Shown here piece by piece: positions 1-6,740 of a stretch of 12,435 nucleotides of DNA (positions are counted from its first letter, which is position 1; every line of letters begins with the position of its first letter). A model generated the notes under the pieces. The model had not been told where the DNA came from and made no database searches. It was given only the letters and a program-made list of their open reading frames with translations. The stretch spans positions 1-12,435 of the forward strand of contig JAIEHQ010000005.1 in the NCBI GenBank assembly GCA_029065825.1. The letters run 5' to 3'. A program made the translations under genes and the position numbers. The stretch is from Alistipes sp. Lineage in GTDB: Bacteria > Bacteroidota > Bacteroidia > Bacteroidales > Rikenellaceae.

Positions 1-60
1 GCAAAAATAGGAAGAACATTCCGAACCGCCTCCCCTTCGGCCGGAATAAAACAGCGCAGA

Positions 61-106
61 CCCTCCACTGCCCTCCTCTGCCCTCCTCTGCCCTCCTCTG
101 CCCTCC
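61..106. repeat. 10-bp tandem repeat, about 4.6 copies
   Basis: The unit CCCTCCTCTG is repeated head to tail about 4.6 times; the first copy differs by one base (CCCTCCACTG). The unit is not a multiple of three and lies in no supported reading frame, so it is a non-coding minisatellite. It lies beyond the strong terminator at 197-229. Copy number may vary between strains, or may have been collapsed in assembly. No function can be assigned. Confidence 0.85.
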
Positions 107-196
107 GGCCGCTCCGGACTGCGGGAAAATCCCGAAGCCCCGCCCCGCGGGGAATTCCGAGGCCCTTCCTCTCCTTCCGCCTGCCGCGCGGCCCGC

Positions 197-229
197 AAAA
201 AAAGCGGCGGCAACATCGGTTGCCGCCGC
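197..229 (-). terminator. strong intrinsic terminator
   Basis: A perfect 11-bp GC-rich stem (arms 204-214 and 219-229, four-base loop 215-218) is followed on the minus strand by seven consecutive T (203 down to 197). This is a textbook Rho-independent terminator for leftward transcription. It lies about 275 nt beyond the stop codon of the cysteine peptidase gene and probably ends the topA-peptidase transcript, or a separate small RNA made from the space between. On the plus strand no T-run follows, so it acts in one direction only. Confidence 0.88.
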
Positions 230-504
230 CGTCGGAGTCGGTTCGAAACCGATTCCGTCAGTCCCATATCAGAAGCGCCTGTCGCGCTGCGAGGGATCGA
301 CCAAATCGAGCGAGGCGCTCTTCGTGCGGCAGACAGGGGGGGGGTACTCCCATCAACCCTGCGTAACCGACCGTCTCTGCCGGGAAGCCGCCTGCTTTCC
401 GGCCGTCGGCCGCATCGGGAGATAACGAAACCGGGTCAGAGAGCAAAGTCTTACTCTCCGACCCGGAAAACGTTACGCCTCACAGAAAAAGCGCGAAAGC
501 GGGC
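230..504 (-). other. structured non-coding region downstream of the peptidase gene
   Basis: No convincing gene is present in these 275 bases. A 62-codon frame with a TTG start exists on the minus strand (446-258) but has no recognisable domain and no start signal. Several inverted repeats are visible: 431-443 with 454-466; 379-388 with 394-403 (one G-T pair on the plus strand); and 233-243 with 247-257. A run of nine G (336-344, nine C on the minus strand) lies between them. The region could be a long structured 3' untranslated segment or encode a small RNA ending at the terminator at 197-229. It matches no RNA family that I recognise; tRNA, tmRNA, RNase P RNA and cobalamin riboswitch signatures were considered and not found. 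Confidence 0.45.
428..466 (-). terminator. weak terminator-like hairpin after the peptidase gene
   Basis: A 13-bp stem (431-443 with 454-466, ten-base loop) lies about 40 nt past the peptidase stop codon. On the minus strand the single non-Watson-Crick position becomes a U-G pair, so the stem is continuous there. Only three T follow it (430-428), so termination would be inefficient. It may protect the 3' end of the mRNA, with the stronger terminator at 197-229 as backup. Confidence 0.5.
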
Positions 505-1701
505 TTAGAGACCCAGCTTCTCGCGGATCGGCTGCGGGATGGCGTTCTTATTGACCATTACCGAAATGGTTTTATACTCCACGAACGGACGCGAGAAATA
601 GAAGTAACCTTCGTAGGGAGGACGCACGTTCCACGAGTTCTTGACCTTGTAGAAAGGATTGCCCGCCTGATCGACGGCCGTGCCGACGATGACCATGCCG
701 TGGTCGTCGGTGGTCTCGTAGTTGTCGTAGGCCTCCTGACGCATCTCCTGCGTGATCTTCTTCTCGCGAACGGGACCGTCGAACTTATAGAGCGCGGCCT
801 CCTTCTCGGCATCGGTCAGCTTGCCCCACTTCTCGGCCTCCGTACCGCCCATGCTCTCCAGGTCGGTCTCGGGGATGATGCCGATCGCCTTGGTGCGGCT
901 GAATCCCTTCTCGCTCACGTCGGTACCCCACTCGATCGAGTAGCCGTTCTCCAGCGCGTTATCGACGACGGCCATCATCTCCTCCAGCGGAACGTTATAG
1001 ACCGTGCCCCACATCCAGTTGTCGGGAACCTCGATGATGAAGTCGGTGTAGAAGGGATGGTGCGTGAACGAACCCACATCGACGTAGTCGTCCATGCTGA
1101 TCGGCAGCGACGCGGCGAACGACATGGGGGTATATTCCTTGCCCTCCCAGGTAAAGGTCTCGGGACGGGGACCGAAATAGGTGTCGAGCAGCGCATTGAG
1201 ACCGTCCTTCCAGGCGGGGGTCAGCACCCCGTTGTTGTGGGCCTTGACGATCGCGTCGAGATAACCCTTCAGCGCAGCGTCCAGCTCGCCGAAAACAGGC
1301 TTCTCCGTGCCGTAGTTCAGGCCGCGATAGACCTCCTCGGGCACGATGCCGTAGAGCTTGATGCCCTCGATCACGTCGTGCGCCGCACCGCCCTGGGCGA
1401 AGTTCAGCATACCGTGCATGCGGACGTACTTCACACCCTTCTCATAGTACATGTTGCGGACGATCCACATTTCCGACAGGTCCATCTCCGGACCGCCGGC
1501 ACGCAAGATCTCGTTCTCCAGGAACGAGAGCGTCGAATAGCACCAGCAGGTGCCGCTGCGGAACTGATCCTTGACCGAAGTGCCGGGAACGACCTTCAGA
1601 TCGGTGAATTTGTAGCCCTCCTCTGCGTTTTTCGCAGGTTTCTTGGCCGATACCGAGCAGACCGCAAGCGCCAGCCCGGCAAGTAACAAGAGTTTTTTCA
1701 T
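505..1701 (-). CDS. secreted C1-family cysteine peptidase (bleomycin hydrolase/PepC type)
   Basis: A 398-residue papain-superfamily cysteine peptidase of the bleomycin hydrolase/aminopeptidase C group (MEROPS C1B-like). The visible active site is complete: oxyanion Gln46 and catalytic Cys52 in QFRSGTCWCYS, His334 in DDHGMVIVG, and Asn355 in KNSW. The N-terminus MKKLLLLAGLALAVCSVSA is a clear signal peptide, probably cut after Ala19. Cys15 does not sit in a good lipobox. The enzyme should therefore act in the periplasm or outside the cell, unlike the classical cytosolic PepC and bleomycin hydrolase. It probably trims peptides from their N-terminus, but the substrate cannot be told from sequence. 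The ATG lies 19 nt after the topA stop codon with no terminator between, so co-transcription with topA is likely; structured RNA and a terminator follow. The family call is secure, the exact specificity is not. Confidence 0.93.
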   Translation of the reverse strand: MKKLLLLAGLALAVCSVSAKKPAKNAEEGYKFTDLKVVPGTSVKDQFRSGTCWCYSTLSFLENEILRAGGPEMDLSEMWIVRNMYYEKGVKYVRMHGMLNFAQGGAAHDVIEGIKLYGIVPEEVYRGLNYGTEKPVFGELDAALKGYLDAIVKAHNNGVLTPAWKDGLNALLDTYFGPRPETFTWEGKEYTPMSFAASLPISMDDYVDVGSFTHHPFYTDFIIEVPDNWMWGTVYNVPLEEMMAVVDNALENGYSIEWGTDVSEKGFSRTKAIGIIPETDLESMGGTEAEKWGKLTDAEKEAALYKFDGPVREKKITQEMRQEAYDNYETTDDHGMVIVGTAVDQAGNPFYKVKNSWNVRPPYEGYFYFSRPFVEYKTISVMVNKNAIPQPIREKLGL

Positions 1702-1720
1702 CGTGATTTGGTGTTTGTGG

Positions 1721-4015
1721 TTATTTCTTGGATGTTTTGATGATGTTCATGCACTGTTCGAGCGTGAGCGCCCCCGGCTCCGTACCCTTCGGGATGCGGT
1801 AGTTCTTGCCCTTGTAGGCGATGTAGGGACCGTAGCGGCCGCTGCGCACCTGCAGCTCCGGCTCCTCGTCGAAGGTCTTCAGCGGCGTATGGGCCGCAGC
1901 CGCGCGGCTCTGCTGCTCGCGCACCAGCTCGACGGCCCGGTCGTAGCCGATCGTATAGGGATCGTCGGTACGAGCGAGCGAGGCGAACGACTTGCCGTAA
2001 CGCACGTAGGGACCGAACTTGCCGATGCCGACGACCAGCTCCTCGCCCTCGTAAAGCCCCAGGTTGCGGGGCAGCGCGAAGAGCGCCAGCGCCTCGTCGA
2101 GCGTGAGCGACTCGATCAGCTGCCCCTTCTTGAGCGAGGCGAAACGGCTCTTCTCCCCCTCGGGAGCCTCGATCTCGACCATCGGGCCGTAGCGGCCGAT
2201 ACGGGCCTTGACTGTGCGCCCCGTCTCGGGGTCGGTACCCAGCACGCGCACCTGACTGTTCTTGGGAGTCTGCGTCGCGGTAGCCTCATCAACCATCCGA
2301 TGAAACGGACCGTAGAAATCGTCGATCATCCTCGACCAGGCGATCTCGCCCTCGGCGATGCGGTCGAACTCCTTCTCGACGTTGGCCGTAAAGTTGTAGT
2401 CCATGATCGGCTCGAACTGCGACTCGAGGTAGTCGTTTACCACCATACCTATGTCGGTGGGTTGCAGGCGGTTCTTCTCCTTGCCGAAGGTCTCGCTCAG
2501 CTGTTTCTCCGCGATATGCTCGCGCAGCGTGAGCTGGAGGTAGTCGCGTTTCTGCCCCTCCTTGTTCTGCTTGACCACATAGCCCCGGTTGATGATTGTC
2601 GAGATAGTCGGCGCATAGGTCGAAGGACGGCCGATGCCCAGCTCCTCGAGCCGCTTGACCAGCGAAGCCTCGTTGTAGCGGGCCGGCGGAGCGGTAAAGC
2701 GCTCGGTGGCCGTGATCTGCGCATAGCGCACCTCCTCGCCGGGAGTCATCTTCGGGAGCAGGCCCGAATGCTCGTCGCCCGCCTCGTCGTCGGTCGATTC
2801 GGAGTAGAGCTTGAGGAATCCGTCGAAACGGACCACCTCGCCCGCTGCCACGAACTGAAGTTTCTCGCCCGGAGCGTCGATGACGATGGTCGTGCGGTCG
2901 ATCTCGGCCGCGACCATCTGCGAGGCGACCGTACGCTTCCAGATCAGCTCGTAGAGCCGCCGTTCGGCGGGCGTTCCCTCGATCGTCTGCCGGTCGAGGT
3001 ACGAGGGGCGGATCGCCTCGTGGGCCTCCTGCGCCCCCTTGGTCTTGGTCTTGTAGTTGTGGGCCGAAGAGTACTTCTCGCCGAAGAGCTTCACGATCTC
3101 CTCCTTGCACTGGCCGATCGCCTGCCTGGAGAGATTGACCGAGTCGGTACGCATGTAGGTAATGAGACCCTGCTCGTAGAGGTGCTGCGCCACCGACATG
3201 GTCTGCGACACGGACATGCCCAGCTTGCGGCCAGCCTCCTGCTGGAGGGTCGAAGTGGTAAACGGAGGCGCCGGATAGCGATGCGCGGGCTTCTCCTCGG
3301 CGCGCACCACCGTGAAACGGCAGCCCACGCAGCTGCGCAGAAAGGCCTCGGCCTTCTCCCGGGTCGCGAAGCGGGTCGAGAGTTCGGCCTTGAAGAGCGT
3401 GCGCTCGGGATCTGCGGCGGCATGGAACTGCGCCACCACTCGGAAGTAGGGCGTCGAACGGAAGGCGATGATCTCGCGCTCGCGCTCGACCAGCAGCCGC
3501 ACGGCCACGCTCTGCACGCGTCCGGCCGAGAGCTGCGGACGCACCTTCTTCCAAAGAAGCGGCGAAAGCTCGAAGCCGACCAGCCGGTCGAGCACGCGGC
3601 GGGCCTGCTGCGCATTTACCAGATTCATGTCGATGGTGCGCGGCGACTCGATGGCCGCCAGAATCGCAGGTTTGGTAATCTCGTGAAACACGATCCGCTT
3701 GGTCTGATCGACCGGCAGCCCCAGCACCTCGGCCAGATGCCAGGCGATGGCCTCTCCCTCGCGGTCTTCATCGGAAGCGAGCCAGACGGTCTTGGTCTTG
3801 CGGGCCAGCTGCGTCAGCTCCTCGACCACCTTGCGTTTCTCGCTCGGAATTTCATAAACGGGCGCATACTCCCTGTCGAGGTTCACACCGAGGTCCTTCT
3901 TCGAGAGGTCGCGGATGTGGCCGAAACTCGACTTGACCACGAAATCCTTCCCCAGGAACTTCTCGATGGTCTTGGCTTTGGCCGGAGACTCGACTATGAC
4001 TAAATTTTCTTGCAT
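1721..4015 (-). CDS. topA: DNA topoisomerase I (type IA)
   Basis: A 764-residue type IA topoisomerase, which relaxes negatively supercoiled DNA by transient single-strand cleavage. The N-terminal Toprim domain has Glu9 in IVESPAKAKTIEKFLG and the acidic triad region SDEDREGEAIAWH (Asp82, Asp84, Glu86). The active-site tyrosine is Tyr287 in TYMRTDS. The conserved stretch RYNEASLVKRLEELGIGRPS lies at about 446-465. The C-terminus has no tetracysteine zinc fingers as in E. coli TopA. It carries three short repeats with a G-x-[YF]-G-P core (about 605-615, 663-673, 724-734), the topoisomerase C-terminal repeat type common in Bacteroidota. An AGGAAA is present about 9 nt before the ATG. The gene follows the DUF4270 gene after 70 nt containing a perfect hairpin, and is followed by the peptidase gene after 19 nt. 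The protein appears complete. Confidence 0.98.
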   Translation of the reverse strand: MQENLVIVESPAKAKTIEKFLGKDFVVKSSFGHIRDLSKKDLGVNLDREYAPVYEIPSEKRKVVEELTQLARKTKTVWLASDEDREGEAIAWHLAEVLGLPVDQTKRIVFHEITKPAILAAIESPRTIDMNLVNAQQARRVLDRLVGFELSPLLWKKVRPQLSAGRVQSVAVRLLVEREREIIAFRSTPYFRVVAQFHAAADPERTLFKAELSTRFATREKAEAFLRSCVGCRFTVVRAEEKPAHRYPAPPFTTSTLQQEAGRKLGMSVSQTMSVAQHLYEQGLITYMRTDSVNLSRQAIGQCKEEIVKLFGEKYSSAHNYKTKTKGAQEAHEAIRPSYLDRQTIEGTPAERRLYELIWKRTVASQMVAAEIDRTTIVIDAPGEKLQFVAAGEVVRFDGFLKLYSESTDDEAGDEHSGLLPKMTPGEEVRYAQITATERFTAPPARYNEASLVKRLEELGIGRPSTYAPTISTIINRGYVVKQNKEGQKRDYLQLTLREHIAEKQLSETFGKEKNRLQPTDIGMVVNDYLESQFEPIMDYNFTANVEKEFDRIAEGEIAWSRMIDDFYGPFHRMVDEATATQTPKNSQVRVLGTDPETGRTVKARIGRYGPMVEIEAPEGEKSRFASLKKGQLIESLTLDEALALFALPRNLGLYEGEELVVGIGKFGPYVRYGKSFASLARTDDPYTIGYDRAVELVREQQSRAAAAHTPLKTFDEEPELQVRSGRYGPYIAYKGKNYRIPKGTEPGALTLEQCMNIIKTSKK

Positions 4016-4041
4016 ATCAACTGTTTCCTATCTTAATACGA

Positions 4042-4069
4042 GATAACCTAAGCCGTCGCTTAGGTTATC
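4042..4069 (-). terminator. perfect hairpin between the DUF4270 gene and topA
   Basis: A perfect 12-bp stem (4042-4053 with 4058-4069) with a four-base loop lies 17 nt past the DUF4270 stop codon and about 27 nt before the topA start. On the minus strand it is followed by TCGTATT, not a true T-run. It may be a weak terminator, an RNA-processing or stabilising structure, or an attenuator that lowers read-through into topA. No clear Bacteroidota-type promoter is visible in the 70-nt gap, so topA may depend partly on read-through. Confidence 0.55.
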
Positions 4070-4085
4070 CGCCGAAGTATTGCGG

Positions 4086-5663
4086 TTACTTGATCATCGT
4101 ATAGACCAGACGGAGCCGGACGGGAGCGTTGTTTCCGCCGCCCTCCATGCCCTGCGCCGTGGTGCGGAGCAGCGAATAGAGTCCGTAGGCCTCGGGACCG
4201 ATGCAGATCGTACGGGGCGCATCGTCCGCCGGCTCCTCGTCCGAAGACTCGCCCCGCTTCTGGGCGAGGTACTGCCGCCACACCGACTGCAGGTAGCCGG
4301 TCACGTCCATCACGTAGCAGCCCCTGCTGCGGTTGAGATAGCCGCCGTAAGGCAGCTCGAAGTTCTGACTCGAATAGAGTTTCTCGTAAGCGTAGGCATA
4401 ATCGGCGATGCCGGTAAGCATCCGGTAGTCGGCGTAGAGTCCCATCCGGGCATACGAGGCATCGAGCAGCGGAGTGATCGCCGCCGGATCGATCTTCGTC
4501 CAGTCGTAGTCGCTGCCTTCGAGGTAGAACTCCAACTCGGCGCAATTGACGGCGATCGAGGTATAGGGCAGGCCCGACTCGTCGGTCACTTCTTCGTCGA
4601 GGAGCGCCCCGATCTGTTCGAGCAGCCGGTCGGTCAGCGTCAGCTCCGTCACCACTCCCGCCATGCCCTCGACGTAAACGGTCGAGGTCAGGGGACGGTC
4701 GGCGAGCGACCCGCCCGCCGCCACCGCTTCGATCTCGCTGCCGGCGTAGTCGTGCCGCACGGTGTTGATCGAGACGTTGCCGTAGGTCTCGTCCTCCTTA
4801 TAGAAAGAGTAGCTGACCGTCACGGTATCCTGGATGAGCGTCGGATCGATCCGGTTGCGGTTTCGCGCATACATGATCATGCCCGACGATTCGAGCGAGG
4901 TGGCGAACATGCACCCTTCGCCGGCCGGCTCCTCCGCCGGAGCGATATAGACCCCCTTGAAGGCATCGCACCACAGATCGGCACGGCGGTAGATCGTCAT
5001 GTCGTCGCGGTAGTCTCCGTCGAGCAGCATCAGCCGCCGCACCAGCGCAAGACCCTCCTCGGTGGGATTCATCCGCACGTACATGGTCTTGGGTCCCGTC
5101 GTCCGACCGTCGGGATAGGTAAAGGTAAAGACCGGCTTCGGCGCGATGTACGGTTTCGGATCGAAGAAGGGATAGAATACCGTATCGGCCGCATCACCCG
5201 AACCGCTGAGGTAGTCGTTCGAGATCACCTCATAGACGTTGTAGCGCACCGGCACCAGCGTGTCGCCGTCGTACTCCGCCACCGAGATCTTCAGCTCGAT
5301 CGAGTCGAAGATGGGGCGATAGCCGAATCCCGAAGTGTCCGACATGGCGACGGCCCGGTACTGCGACAGGAAACCCGCCGTACGGCGGCCGAAAGTCTCG
5401 TCGCTGGTGGAGCCGAAGAATCCCGTCCCCAGGTTCGACGAGCGGATCGAGTCGGTGCGGTAGAGGCGCGTCTCGAAAAACGGAGCCCGCTCCTCGGGAG
5501 CAAGCGAGAAGAGCTTCACGCCGATCTTCATCTGCTGGTCGGCGGGCAGAAAACCCTCCCCCAGCCGATCGTCCACCTCCGTACATGCGGCAAGCCCCCA
5601 AAGAGCGAATACCGCAGACATCAGCAGGCGGAGCGTGCGGCGTATGTTGTTACAACGAATCAT
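4086..5663 (-). CDS. DUF4270-family lipoprotein
   Basis: A 525-residue predicted lipoprotein of the Bacteroidota-specific DUF4270 family, whose function is unknown. The start at 5663 is chosen because it gives a proper lipoprotein signal peptide: MIRCNNIRR, a hydrophobic core, then LAAC with lipidated Cys27. The frame stays open upstream to 5798, but that extension is arginine- and serine-rich, lies inside the previous gene and would bury the signal. After the signal comes a beta-rich extracytoplasmic protein. The segment RLYRTDSIRSSNLGTGFFGS (about residues 66-85) and the following FGRRTAGFLSQY resemble conserved DUF4270 patterns. The short acidic stretch after Cys27 (TEVDDR) might act as a surface-export signal, but this is a guess. 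The start overlaps the end of the GlgA-like gene by 14 nt, implying translational coupling. A role with that neighbour is inferred from position only. Confidence 0.85.
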   Translation of the reverse strand: MIRCNNIRRTLRLLMSAVFALWGLAACTEVDDRLGEGFLPADQQMKIGVKLFSLAPEERAPFFETRLYRTDSIRSSNLGTGFFGSTSDETFGRRTAGFLSQYRAVAMSDTSGFGYRPIFDSIELKISVAEYDGDTLVPVRYNVYEVISNDYLSGSGDAADTVFYPFFDPKPYIAPKPVFTFTYPDGRTTGPKTMYVRMNPTEEGLALVRRLMLLDGDYRDDMTIYRRADLWCDAFKGVYIAPAEEPAGEGCMFATSLESSGMIMYARNRNRIDPTLIQDTVTVSYSFYKEDETYGNVSINTVRHDYAGSEIEAVAAGGSLADRPLTSTVYVEGMAGVVTELTLTDRLLEQIGALLDEEVTDESGLPYTSIAVNCAELEFYLEGSDYDWTKIDPAAITPLLDASYARMGLYADYRMLTGIADYAYAYEKLYSSQNFELPYGGYLNRSRGCYVMDVTGYLQSVWRQYLAQKRGESSDEEPADDAPRTICIGPEAYGLYSLLRTTAQGMEGGGNNAPVRLRLVYTMIK

Positions 5664-6456
5664 AGAACCGGGCGTAATTATCGAAAAACTCCGCCGTATC
5701 GGGTGCCTGATACTCCAGCACCGGCTTCCCGCTTCGGCGCACCGCCTCGCACAGCGCCGGCGAGACATGCTCGGAGGCCAGGACGAAGCCGTCGGCATAC
5801 TGCATAACGTAACGGTAGAGGTTTTCGTATGAGGGGGTCTCCAGAACCGAGAGATTTTCGTCCTCGACTCCTTCGTGGGCGATCTTCTCCTTCAGTCCCG
5901 CATCCAGCGGTGCCTCGAAGCCGTCGTCGTAGATCGAGAGCACGATCTTGACCTCCTTGAAGATGGGGTCGTCGGAGAAGACATGTTTCAGATAGATCGG
6001 TGCGATGGTCGAGAACCATCCGTGGCAATGGACGATCGAAGGGGACCAGCGCAGCTTCTTGACCGTCTCCAGCACGCCCCGGGCGAAAAAGACGGCCCGC
6101 TCGTCGTTGTCGGCGAAGCAGCCCCCGTCGGCATCGCGGAGCACCGCCTTGCGGGCGAAATAGTCGTCGTTGTCGATGAAGTAGATCTGCACCCGCGCCG
6201 AAGGAATCGAAGCGACTTTGATGATGAGCTGATGATCGTTGTCGTCGATGATGAGGTTCATGCCCGAGAGACGGATGACCTCATGGAGCTGGTGCCGACG
6301 TTCGTTGATGCAGCCGTAGCGGGGCATGAACGTGCGGATCTCGTTGCCCCGCTCCTGCATCGCCTGCGAGAGCTTCCGGCACAAAAGACCGCCTTCCGTT
6401 TCGGGAACGTAGGGAGTTACCTCCTGACATACGTATAGAATCCTGTTGGATGCCAT
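5650..6456 (-). CDS. half-length glycogen/starch synthase-like protein (N-terminal GT5 domain only)
   Basis: A 268-residue cytosolic protein matching the N-terminal Rossmann-like catalytic domain of glycogen/starch synthase (GT5 type). Recognisable parts are RILYVCQEVTPY (5-16), the glycine loop ETEGGLLCRKLSQAM (19-33), FMPRYG (43-48) and VHCHGW (142-147). Full-length GlgA is roughly 480 residues and has a second, nucleotide-sugar-binding domain, which is absent here. The usual K-x-GGL lysine that binds ADP-glucose is replaced in ETEGGL. There is no sign of recent breakage: the frame is clean, the end overlaps the DUF4270 start by 14 nt, and a good promoter precedes it. As I recall, such short GlgA-like proteins are widespread in Bacteroidota, where they are annotated as glycogen synthase. 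Catalytic activity is doubtful; a sugar-binding, regulatory or scaffold role is possible. Start ATG at 6456, AT-rich leader, no Shine-Dalgarno. Confidence 0.82.
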   Translation of the reverse strand: MASNRILYVCQEVTPYVPETEGGLLCRKLSQAMQERGNEIRTFMPRYGCINERRHQLHEVIRLSGMNLIIDDNDHQLIIKVASIPSARVQIYFIDNDDYFARKAVLRDADGGCFADNDERAVFFARGVLETVKKLRWSPSIVHCHGWFSTIAPIYLKHVFSDDPIFKEVKIVLSIYDDGFEAPLDAGLKEKIAHEGVEDENLSVLETPSYENLYRYVMQYADGFVLASEHVSPALCEAVRRSGKPVLEYQAPDTAEFFDNYARFYDSL

Positions 6457-6486
6457 TGATTGTGTATTTTATAGTCGCTGTTTGTG

Positions 6487-6519
6487 CAAAGATACGAATA
6501 AGCCGCGGGCAAAAGCAAA
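6487..6519 (-). promoter_or_regulatory. Bacteroidota-type promoter for the GlgA-like gene
   Basis: On the minus strand, TTTG (6519-6516) is followed after 21 nt by TATCTTTG (6494-6487). This fits the -33 TTTG and -7 TAnnTTTG elements described for Bacteroides sigma-ABfr promoters. Transcription would start near 6480 and leave an AT-rich leader of about 25 nt before the ATG at 6456. This is the innermost copy of the promoter-like element repeated in 6487-6767, and the one best placed to drive the GlgA-like/DUF4270 pair and possibly topA. Confidence 0.75.
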
Positions 6520-6561
6520 TTTATTTGCGATTTTGCCGAGGCGGAGTATCTAAGGCGTAGC

Positions 6562-6592
6562 CAAAGATACGAATAAGTGAGGGCAAAAACAA
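6562..6592 (-). promoter_or_regulatory. second promoter-like element in the repeat array
   Basis: The second repeat unit has TATCTTTG on the minus strand (6569-6562) with TTG (6592-6590) 20 nt upstream. This spacing is acceptable for a Bacteroidota promoter. If active it would give a transcript about 75 nt longer than the proximal promoter. A third TATCTTTG lies at 6641-6634 but lacks a good -33 element. Confidence 0.5.
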
Positions 6593-6740
6593 GCTCGCCT
6601 GCATTTTGTCGGTCGGGAGTATCCAGAACGAATCAAAGATACGAAGGTCGGACACAGCAGCGAGTTCGCCTGCATTTTGCCGGCGGAAGCATCCGAAGCG
6701 AAGCCAAATTGCGGACACACCGGACGCAAGCCCGGGTTCT

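Noticed and set aside
231..259. A T-arm-like GGTTCGAAACC stem-loop resembling part of a tRNA
   Set aside because: No matching acceptor, D-arm or anticodon arm is found on either strand; the place where the rest of the tRNA would lie is occupied by the terminator hairpin.
258..446. A 62-codon minus-strand frame with a TTG start
   Set aside because: It has a non-ATG start inside the loop of a hairpin, crosses a C9 homopolymer and gives no recognisable protein. It is more likely chance in a GC-rich non-coding region.
361..480. Possible cobalamin-riboswitch-like stretch (GGGAAGCCG followed by GC-rich stems)
   Set aside because: The conserved core and B12-box sequences are missing, and no gene follows in the proper direction on the plus strand.
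1643..4003. A 786-codon open frame on the plus strand, antisense to topA
   Set aside because: It is a shadow of GC-rich topA codons. Its product is a low-complexity mix rich in Arg, Leu, Asp and Gly without any domain, while the opposite strand encodes an unmistakable topoisomerase I.
5664..5798. An N-terminal extension of the DUF4270 protein (45 extra residues)
   Set aside because: The extension is arginine- and serine-rich, lies inside the GlgA-like gene in another frame, and would place the lipoprotein signal peptide internally. The ATG at 5663 gives a normal signal with a lipobox.
4080..5807. A 575-codon plus-strand frame opposite the DUF4270 gene, and similar long plus-strand frames opposite ftsX, uppP and truB
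   Set aside because: All lie antisense to recognisable proteins, show Arg/His/Asp-rich shadow composition, and have no start signals or domains.
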